Shown here: positions 58,183 to 64,000 of the stretch, in pieces | How positions within the stretch are numbered: position 1 is the stretch's first letter | How the letters are laid out: the number at the start of each line of letters is the position of its first letter | DNA from: Nannocystis bainbridge | GTDB lineage: Bacteria > Myxococcota_A > Polyangia > Nannocystales > Nannocystaceae | Assembly: GCF_028368995.1 (NCBI RefSeq) | Contig: NZ_JAQNDL010000003.1 | Span: 1,674,001-1,738,000, forward strand | Length of the DNA: 64,000 bases | Reading direction: 5' to 3' | The notes under the pieces: model-generated | Databases searched by the model: none | The model's input: the letters and a program-made list of their open reading frames with translations, nothing else | What the model was told of the DNA's origin: nothing | Translations under genes and position numbers: made by a program

Positions 58183-61100
58183 CGGGCAGCGAAAATAAAT
58201 TCGCTAGCGCCGGGGATCAGCCCGTCGGGTCGCCGCACTTGGCGGCCACACCCACGGAGTTCGTCATGCCCGCCACCGCTCGCCCCCAAGCCCCCGCGTC
58301 CCACGTCGTCCGCGCCGCCCAGGCCCGCCTCGTCGCCCACCTCGGCGAGGCCGACCTCGGCGCCTCGGCCGAGCCGACCCTGACACCCGCCGGCAGCCCC
58401 ACGCGGCTCGCCGACCCGACCTCGTGGCCGGGCCCCTCGCGCGCGCCGCACCAGCCCGCGGACGACGAGCGCTACGAGTTCGGCGAGGCCTTCGCCGCCG
58501 GCGGCCTCGGCGTGGTCCGCCGCGCCCGCGACCGCCGCCTCGGCCGCGACGTCGCCGTCAAGGAGTTGATGCGCACCGACCCGGCCGCCGAGCACCGCTT
58601 CGCGCTCGAGGCGGCGATCACGGCCCGCCTGCAGCACCCCGGCATCGTCCCGCTCTACGACATCGGCCGCCACGCGACCGGCGAGCCGTACTACTGCATG
58701 AAGCTCGTCGAGGGCCAGACGCTCGAGCACGAGATCCGCCGCCGCTCGCAGCCTTACGAGCGGCTGGCGCTGATCGAGCACGTGATCGCGGCCGCCGACG
58801 CCGTCGCCTACGCGCACCGCCACGGGGTCCTCCACCGCGATCTCAAGCCGGCCAACATCCTGGTCGGCGAGCTCGGTGAGGCGGTGGTGATCGATTGGGG
58901 CCTGGCCAAGGACACCACGCAGCCCAGCGCTGACCCGCCCCCGAGCCCGCACGCGCCCACGAGCGGCTTCATCTCGACCGTGACCGAGCACGGCACGGTG
59001 CTCGGCACCCTGCGCTACATGCCGCCGGAGCAGGCCCGCGGCGAGGTCGTCGACGCCCGCGGCGACGTGTTCGCCCTCGGCGCGGTGCTCTACCACGTGC
59101 TCGCCGGTGCCCCGCCCTACGCCGACGTCGACGGCCGCGTGCTCGCCTCGCGCGTGGTCGAGGCCGCGGTCGATGACCTGCGGGAGCGCGCCCCCGAGGC
59201 CCCGCGCGAGCTGGTGGCGATCGCCCAGCGAGCCATGGCCGCGCGCCCCGAAGACCGCTACGCCAGCGCCGAGGCGCTCGCCGAGGACCTGCGCCGCTTC
59301 CTCACCGGCCGCATGGTCGACGCCCACCGCTACTCCGCCGGCGAGGTCGTGCGCCTGTGGCTGCGCCGGCACCGGGCCGCTGTGGGTGTCGCCTCGGCTT
59401 CGCTGGTGGCCCTCGTGGCCGGTGGCGCCTACGCGGTGCAGAACGTCTACCACCAACGCGACGCCGCCGCGGTCGCGCAGGCCCACGCCGAGGCCGCGCG
59501 CGGCGAGGCCGAGTCGGCGCTGGCGACCGCCCGCCAGCAGACCACGGCGTCGCTGCTGGCCCAGGCCCGCGCCGCGCTCAACGGCGACCTCGCCGGCAGC
59601 CTGACCGCGCTGGCGCAGGTCGACCTGTCCGATGAGACATCCGCACGCCGGGCCCGCCTGCTGGCGCTGGCAGCCGAGACCCGCGGGGCGCCGACGCGGA
59701 TCTTGCACGGCCACGCGCGGCCGGTGTCGCAGGTGGTCGCGCTGTCCGACGGCGCGCTGGTCAGCGTCGACGTCGGCGGTGACGTGTGGAAGTGGGACGC
59801 AAAGACCGGGGCCGGGGCGCGCCTGTTCGAGCTGGGCGAGCGCGAGGTGGTCCTGGTCGTGGCCCGCGACGCGCCGATCTTCGCGGCGATCGGCCGCCGC
59901 AGCGCCCGCGTCGAGCGAGCGGGCCATTCGCAGGCGATCGACGTGTCGATGGTCGACCGCGGCGACCACGGGATCCAGCAGTACCGCTGGACGATGTCGG
60001 CCGGCGGCGAGGCGCTGGCGGCCCTCAGCGAGCCGGCCACGTCGAGCGCCGGGTTCGCCGGCGCGCCCGCCTATCGCTGGGACCTGACCCAAGAGCCAGC
60101 CAAGCTCGACGTCGTCCCGGGCACCCGCGGCCGGACCGCGGCCCTCAGCCCCGACGGCCGCACCGTCGCCTACGAGGACGCCGCCCGCGGAGCCTTCCTG
60201 CGCACCGGCGAGCAGTCGCTGGCGACGCCGGCGATCTCCGGCCCGCTCGAGTTCTCGAGCAGCGGCGCGCACCTCGTCAGCTGGGCGGTCGACCAGCCGC
60301 CGCGCCACGTCGCGTACACCCCGGCGACTCAGGAGGTCCACCCGCTCGGGCGCTGGACCCTGGCGATCGCGCCCGACGACCGGGCCCTGGTGCTCGACGT
60401 CGACGACTTCACCGGCATGATCTCGCTGTCGATGCGCTCTCTGGCCGACGCTGCGACGCGCTGGACCGCGACGCCGGTCGAGTCGGGCAACCTCGTCGAG
60501 TGGGGCGACGCGCAGGAGTACGACGTCGTCGTCGACCCGCGCGGCGACAGCCTCGCCGTGCGCACCCCCGATCACTGGCTGCTCGGCTCGCAGACCGACG
60601 GCAGCTTCCCCCGCCGCCTCGACGCCGACAACGCGCGCCACGCCGCCTACGCCGGCGACGGCCGGTTCGCGGTCGCCCACCTCGGCGACATCCACGTGTG
60701 GGAGCCCGCGCCGGTGCCCCCGGCCGCGCAGGGCCTGGCCGGGCTGAACGTCGGCGCCCTGGCGCTCGATGGCCGCCAGGCGATCGTCTACGCCGACCAG
60801 GGCTCGCCCCGCCTTCGGGACATGTTCTCCGGGACATCCACGGCGTCCTGCCACGATCGCCTCACGGTCGAGCAGTTCCTCGACCCCGAGGCCCGGTCGG
60901 CCGTCGGCGGCGGTCGCTCGCTGTTCGTCGACAAGGCCGGCGAGGCCTGCCTCGGCGACGGCGCCGGGCTTCACGAGTTCGCGGTGGGCAAGCCGACCAC
61001 CAGCGTCGCCCTGGCCGACGCCGGCTCCGCGTTCGCGGCCGGCTTCGCCGACGGCACCGTGCTCACCTGGCGCGACGTCGCCGCCACCGCGCGCAAGTGG

Positions 61101-61808
61101 GAGCTCGGGGCGCAGGTCGCCGGGCTCGTGCTCACCCGCGCGGGCGACGGCGCGATCGCCTTCACGCCCGCCGGCCAGGTGTTCGCGCTCACCGACGCGG
61201 CCGACGGCCCGCGCCAGATCGCCGCCATCGATCCGGGCCCGCCGACCACCTACTACCGGCCGCCGCAGACTATCGTCCACCCGCGCGCCGCGATCGCCGT
61301 GGTCCCGCTCATCGGTCACGACGCGATCGCCGTGCACGACTTCGCCAGCGGCGCCACCACGCGCCGACCCGTCGTGCTCCCGGCCGTGCCGACCGCCGCC
61401 TACAGCCCGAGCGGCGAGACCCTCGCGGTCGCTGTCGCCGGTCGCCGCGTCCTCCTGGTGCGCGGCGCCGACGACCCCGGGCGCGAGCTCGCCTTGCCCG
61501 ACGACGCCCGCGCGCTCGCGTTCGTCGGCGAGGACCAGCTCGCCGTGCTCGGCGAGTCCGGCGACCTGCTGCGCCTCGACACCGTGCTCGGCGAGGCCGC
61601 CGTCGTGCGCCGCGCCTGGACCGCCCGCCTCGACGGCTACGCCGCCCTGACCCGCGCCAACCTCGTGGCCGACCCGGACGGCGCCACCGTCGCGTTCACC
61701 CAGGCCGACTTCGACCTCACCGTCCAGCCCGCCGACCCCCTCCCGCGCGAGCCCGCGGCCCTGGCGGGCTGGCTGCAGACCCGTGCGCGTCAGCTCGCCG
61801 GCGGATGA
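58179..61808 (+). CDS. Receptor-like Ser/Thr kinase with propeller-like output domain
   Basis: The 1209-residue protein has a eukaryote-like kinase domain (about 100-385): GEAFAAGGLGVVRRA as the Gly loop, VAVKEL with Lys128, HRDLKPANILV with Asp221, and DWGLA in place of DFG near 239, then MPPEQARGEVVDARGDVFALG. The active residues are all present. A membrane helix follows near 404 (GVASASLVALVAGGAYAV), then a coiled coil (AHAEAARGEAESALATA) and a long region of WD40/propeller-like beta repeats, presumed to be outside the membrane and to sense ligand. The GTG start overlaps the sigma-factor stop (GTGA); ATG at 58266 is an alternative. Two palindromes lie in frame. Confidence 0.85.
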   Translation: MTGSENKFASAGDQPVGSPHLAATPTEFVMPATARPQAPASHVVRAAQARLVAHLGEADLGASAEPTLTPAGSPTRLADPTSWPGPSRAPHQPADDERYEFGEAFAAGGLGVVRRARDRRLGRDVAVKELMRTDPAAEHRFALEAAITARLQHPGIVPLYDIGRHATGEPYYCMKLVEGQTLEHEIRRRSQPYERLALIEHVIAAADAVAYAHRHGVLHRDLKPANILVGELGEAVVIDWGLAKDTTQPSADPPPSPHAPTSGFISTVTEHGTVLGTLRYMPPEQARGEVVDARGDVFALGAVLYHVLAGAPPYADVDGRVLASRVVEAAVDDLRERAPEAPRELVAIAQRAMAARPEDRYASAEALAEDLRRFLTGRMVDAHRYSAGEVVRLWLRRHRAAVGVASASLVALVAGGAYAVQNVYHQRDAAAVAQAHAEAARGEAESALATARQQTTASLLAQARAALNGDLAGSLTALAQVDLSDETSARRARLLALAAETRGAPTRILHGHARPVSQVVALSDGALVSVDVGGDVWKWDAKTGAGARLFELGEREVVLVVARDAPIFAAIGRRSARVERAGHSQAIDVSMVDRGDHGIQQYRWTMSAGGEALAALSEPATSSAGFAGAPAYRWDLTQEPAKLDVVPGTRGRTAALSPDGRTVAYEDAARGAFLRTGEQSLATPAISGPLEFSSSGAHLVSWAVDQPPRHVAYTPATQEVHPLGRWTLAIAPDDRALVLDVDDFTGMISLSMRSLADAATRWTATPVESGNLVEWGDAQEYDVVVDPRGDSLAVRTPDHWLLGSQTDGSFPRRLDADNARHAAYAGDGRFAVAHLGDIHVWEPAPVPPAAQGLAGLNVGALALDGRQAIVYADQGSPRLRDMFSGTSTASCHDRLTVEQFLDPEARSAVGGGRSLFVDKAGEACLGDGAGLHEFAVGKPTTSVALADAGSAFAAGFADGTVLTWRDVAATARKWELGAQVAGLVLTRAGDGAIAFTPAGQVFALTDAADGPRQIAAIDPGPPTTYYRPPQTIVHPRAAIAVVPLIGHDAIAVHDFASGATTRRPVVLPAVPTAAYSPSGETLAVAVAGRRVLLVRGADDPGRELALPDDARALAFVGEDQLAVLGESGDLLRLDTVLGEAAVVRRAWTARLDGYAALTRANLVADPDGATVAFTQADFDLTVQPADPLPREPAALAGWLQTRARQLAGG
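59624..59642. repeat. In-frame CCTGTCC/GACATCC copy in the kinase gene
   Basis: CCTGTCCGATGAGACATCC encodes DLSDETS at the start of the propeller region. Confidence 0.55.
60817..60839. repeat. In-frame GGGACATGTT palindrome in the kinase gene
   Basis: GGGACATGTTCTCC and GGGACATCC encode RDMFSGTS in the propeller region. Confidence 0.6.
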
Positions 61809-61816
61809 TGAGCCCG

Positions 61817-61846
61817 TGATGACATGTCCATATGGACATGTCATCA
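61817..61846. repeat. Perfect 30-bp palindrome between convergent genes
   Basis: Two arms of TGATGACATGTCCAT and its complement form a perfect 30-bp palindrome, 8 bp after the kinase stop and 144 bp before the end of the convergent NTF2-like gene. Confidence 0.85.
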
Positions 61847-61990
61847 CGGACATTCATGCCTCGCCCAATGTCACGATCGCCAGGCGGAGGTCGTCGCGTG
61901 CGACGGCCCCGCCTGCTCGTGTGAACCGGCCGCTGCCTGACAGCAACGACCGCCCGTCCGACCCCCACGCTGCCGTGGCCGCGCTCGCCC

Positions 61991-62506
61991 TCACTTCCCC
62001 GGCTTGCGCTCCTTCAAGAAGCGGAGGTCGCCGGCGACGTCGTGCAGCGACGTGATCGGCACCACCACGGGCGAGTTCGGCGTCGTCTCGAGCACCTTCG
62101 GGTTGCCGCCCGCCCACGTGATGCGGTTGATGCGGTGCTGGATCCGCCACTTGCCCTTCACCTTCACCAGGCGATCATCATAGTAGCCCTGACCCTCCCA
62201 GAAGTCGCCCCCGGGGGTCCCGGGCTTGATCAGGCGGAAATGCCCGTACGTCAGCGCCCACGCCTCGTTGCCCTGGAAGTCCCACAGCGTGTTCGACATC
62301 GTGTGCTGCGTGCCGCTGTAGACCGCGTGGATGGCGGCGAAGATCTGCTTGAACGTGGCGAGGCCGGTCCACACCGCGCCCTCGCCGTAATCGGCGATCA
62401 CGTCGCTCGTGAACACCTCGTCGAACAGGTGCCACTGCTGGGTATCGATCGCCAGCGCGTAAAGGTGGACCAGAGGCAGGATCGTATCGGCTTCGTTGCT
62501 TGACAT
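61991..62506 (-). CDS. SnoaL/NTF2-like protein
   Basis: The 171-residue protein has the NTF2-like cone fold pattern: ILPLVHLYALAIDTQQWHLFDEVFTSDVIADYGEG, then TMSNTLWDFQGNEAWALTYGHFRLI and GGDFWEGQGYYDDRLVKVKGKWRIQHRI. Members are dehydratases, isomerases or binding proteins; the active Asp-His pair may be in IADYG/QHTM, but the substrate is unknown. No signal peptide is present. The start at 62506 lies in moderately GC-rich DNA with no clear box. Confidence 0.82.
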   Translation of the reverse strand: MSSNEADTILPLVHLYALAIDTQQWHLFDEVFTSDVIADYGEGAVWTGLATFKQIFAAIHAVYSGTQHTMSNTLWDFQGNEAWALTYGHFRLIKPGTPGGDFWEGQGYYDDRLVKVKGKWRIQHRINRITWAGGNPKVLETTPNSPVVVPITSLHDVAGDLRFLKERKPGK

Positions 62507-62902
62507 GCTTGAACCTCGCGCGAGAACGTCCGCGCACGACGATCGGCCGCGCCGGCCAGAAGTTGCCGCCGCGACGTGTTTTGCAGCTTAACACGCCGCT
62601 GCGACGATTCGACGGGAGAATGCGCGCACCTCCGGCTGTCACGATCGAGACGTCGGCGCGCGCCTTCCAGGCTCACCCGAGTCGCGTCCGCTCGTCGGCG
62701 CGGCGGCGCGACGCCTCGCTCGCGCGCGCCAGGTCGCGGCCCGGAGGTCGGCCGGCGGCCTCGCAGCGCGGCGACGACGGGCCCTGCCACGGAGCGACCT
62801 CAAGAACATGACGTTTCGAACATTATCGAAAGGACATGTCCATGTGAGCATATCCCAAAGGACATGTTCTTCGGCCCCGAGCCACCCGGCCCCGGCCGCG
62901 CT
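62507..62902. other. Gap with one palindrome cluster
   Basis: I see no gene in this stretch. The dispersed palindrome copy at 62829-62871 lies near its right side, close to the end of the convergent-facing membrane-protein gene. Confidence 0.5.
62829..62871. repeat. GGACATGTCC palindrome copies, intergenic
   Basis: GGACATGTCCATGTGAG and a second GGACATGTTC occur 23 bp apart with a diverged arm (CATATCC) between. Confidence 0.75.
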
Positions 62903-63337
62903 TTACTTCGGCGCGCGCCGCAGCGCCGGGGCCTCGGCGAGCCACCACAGCAGCGGCAGCGCGACCACCAGCAGCGCCAGCCCGGTGGGCGCCCAGGCGA
63001 ACCGATGCGCCGCCTCGACCAGCGGGCGCAGCGGGCCGGCCGGCGCCGTGACGACGATCCGCAGGCTCACCGCCGCGGCCGCCGCGAACGTCAGCACCTC
63101 GAGCACGATCGCGGGCGTCAGCACCCGGCGCTCGCGGGCTCGCAGGCGGGTCAGCGCCTCGACCAGCGGGGCCCGGCGGATCAGCGTCGACGGATCGATC
63201 ACCCGCGCCCGCGGCTGCGGACTGCGGGCCAGGCTGTCCATGAAGACAGCCACCGCGCGGGCGCGCGGGTCGGCGTCGGCCGGCTCAATCGCGGGAGCCG
63301 GGGCCGCGGGAGGGCGCGAGGATGGGGGCGAACGCAT
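62903..63337 (-). CDS. Membrane protein downstream of ECF sigma factor, possible anti-sigma
   Basis: The 144-residue protein has a short cytoplasmic N-terminal part and two hydrophobic helices (PAIVLEVLTFAAAAAVSLRIVVT near residue 75 and APTGLALLVVALPLLWWLAEA near 112). Its start overlaps the sigma gene by 53 bp, so they are co-expressed. Position suggests an anti-sigma factor, but no zinc anti-sigma motif (HxxxCxxC) is present. The start could lie downstream of 63337. Confidence 0.55.
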   Translation of the reverse strand: MRSPPSSRPPAAPAPAIEPADADPRARAVAVFMDSLARSPQPRARVIDPSTLIRRAPLVEALTRLRARERRVLTPAIVLEVLTFAAAAAVSLRIVVTAPAGPLRPLVEAAHRFAWAPTGLALLVVALPLLWWLAEAPALRRAPK

Positions 63338-63848
63338 GGGGGTCTGTGCTTTCGGTTTGCAGGAGGTCGGCCAGCCGCGCGCGCGCGCGGCTCAGCAGCA
63401 CGCGGACGCTCGCGGGCTTCACGTCGAGGATCTCCGCCATCTCGGCGTGATCGTGGCCGTCGACGTACGCGAGCCACAGCAGCGCCGCGTCGCGCCGCGG
63501 CAGGCGGTCGAAGATCGCCTGCAGCTCGCGGCCTTCGCCGGGCTCCGGCGCTCGCGGCGGCGCGGCCTCGTGGGCCAGCAGCAGCTCGCGCAGGCGGGCG
63601 CCGAGGCGGGTGCGGCGGCGGTGGTGATCGGTGACGAGGTTGGTGGCGATCCGGTAGAGATAGGCCCGCTCGGCGCCGGCGCGCACGCGGCCGGCCGGCA
63701 GCTGGAGCAGCCGACAATAGCTGTCCTGGACCAGGTCGTCGGCCACGGCGCGCTCGCCCACGAGGCGGTAGACGTACGCCCACAGGCGCGCGTGGGTGGC
63801 CGCGTAGAGCGCCCGGAATTGGGGTTCGTCCATGGGTTCCGCGCTCAC
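63285..63848 (-). CDS. ECF-type RNA polymerase sigma factor
   Basis: The 187-residue protein has region 2 (ALYAATHARLWAYVYRLVGERAVADDLVQDSYCRLLQ and AYLYRIATNLVTDHHRRR) and region 4 (LPRRDAALLWLAYVDGHDHAEMAEILDVKPASVRVLLSRARARLADLL). It starts with GTG at 63848 overlapping the upstream membrane-protein stop as GTGA; an ATG at 63833 is an alternative. The overlap on both sides makes a three-gene operon, with the sigma gene between two membrane-protein genes. Confidence 0.88.
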   Translation of the reverse strand: MSAEPMDEPQFRALYAATHARLWAYVYRLVGERAVADDLVQDSYCRLLQLPAGRVRAGAERAYLYRIATNLVTDHHRRRTRLGARLRELLLAHEAAPPRAPEPGEGRELQAIFDRLPRRDAALLWLAYVDGHDHAEMAEILDVKPASVRVLLSRARARLADLLQTESTDPHAFAPILAPSRGPGSRD

Positions 63849-64000
63849 GAGCCCGCGATGTCGCGGTACGGCGAGGCGCTGCGGCCGCGGGCGCGGTCGC
63901 CGAGCAGCTCCCACCGCTGGGCCAACTTGTACGCCACCGCGGCCCCCAACAGAAGCGAAGCGCCGAGGCAGAACAGCAGCGTCCCGGGCACCACCAGGTC
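63845..64000 (-). CDS. Membrane protein, N-terminus outside the window
   Basis: Only the last 51 residues are in the window. They include a hydrophobic helix (VVPGTLLFCLGASLLLGAAVAY) and a basic Ser/Arg-rich tail ending DIAGS. It overlaps the sigma gene by GTGA. The family cannot be named from this fragment. Confidence 0.55.
   Translation of the reverse strand, partial: DLVVPGTLLFCLGASLLLGAAVAYKLAQRWELLGDRARGRSASPYRDIAGS

Noticed and set aside
57924..61853. Minus-strand frame of 1309 codons opposite the receptor kinase
   Set aside because: Antisense shadow rich in Gly/Arg/Asp/Val; the plus frame has all kinase motifs.
1598..62871. Palindromes as LexA/SOS boxes or a single regulator's operators
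   Set aside because: They occur inside genes and after stop codons at least as often as near promoters, which does not fit an ordinary operator.
1..64000. CRISPR arrays, tRNA and rRNA genes
   Set aside because: No regularly spaced identical repeats, no CCA-ended cloverleaf and no rRNA-like sequence was noticed; a tRNAscan run would be decisive.

Overview
The window looks like chromosome from a myxobacterium (phylum Myxococcota), most like the Nannocystaceae. The grounds are very high GC throughout, two proteins ending in MYXO-CTERM sorting tails (Cys-Gly-Cys, hydrophobic stretch, Arg cluster), many lipoproteins with Thr/Gly/Ser-rich linkers behind the lipobox, eukaryote-like Ser/Thr kinases, an ECF sigma-kinase pair, and an EF-G of the spirochaete/planctomycete/deltaproteobacteria (mitochondria-like) type. 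No rRNA, tRNA or CRISPR array was recognised. All family names come from motif recognition by eye; no database search was run.

Layout. 0.3-5.8 kb: a vWA lipoprotein, a HEAT-repeat protein, and a visibly lower-GC patch with two minus-strand lipoprotein genes, one interrupted by a frameshift in a G8 run. 5.8-8.3 kb: btaA-btaB for betaine lipid synthesis, divergent from a PEBP-family gene. 8.3-12.5 kb: a type VI secretion spike pair (VgrG, PAAR) divergent from a two-gene unit whose second product looks like a conflict-system adaptor. 12.5-28 kb: an octahaem cytochrome, a small membrane protein, a Uma2-family protein, a PLP enzyme, a Wzz/BY-kinase, a GH114 lipoprotein, a beta-helix lipoprotein, a complete-looking group II intron sitting at the start codon of that lipoprotein, and an O-antigen-ligase-type membrane protein. 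28-37 kb: housekeeping genes fusA, tkt, a histone-like DNA-binding protein, and an mtnB-mtnD-ahcY operon. 37.9-42.6 kb: a tandem pair of MYXO-CTERM paralogues, two small genes, coaD and a TPR lipoprotein. 42.6-51 kb: a pseudokinase/TonB-like fusion, an AbiE toxin-antitoxin pair with two visible operators, a phosphotransferase and a POT peptide transporter. 51-64 kb: a PEGA/TPR lipoprotein, a DUF1415 protein, two ankyrin proteins, a zinc-cluster protein, an SDR, an ECF sigma factor coupled to a receptor-like kinase with a propeller-like output, an NTF2-like protein, and a second sigma-factor operon running off the right edge.

The genes connect in a few ways. BtaA releases methylthioadenosine and BtaB releases S-adenosylhomocysteine; mtnB/mtnD and ahcY are the salvage genes for those two by-products. 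The Wzz/BY-kinase, the O-antigen ligase, GH114 and the beta-helix protein suggest surface polysaccharide assembly and turnover, though they are not one operon.

Two window-wide signals are not explained by ordinary annotation. First, a family of short palindromes built on GGACATGTCC (or the variant ACCTGTCC) occurs more than 25 times, mostly between genes and often between convergent genes, but also in frame inside at least eight genes. Second, at about 19 genes a TAnnnT box lies only 6-11 nt upstream of the start codon, which implies widespread leaderless or near-leaderless transcription. In two places divergent genes share or overlap one such box.
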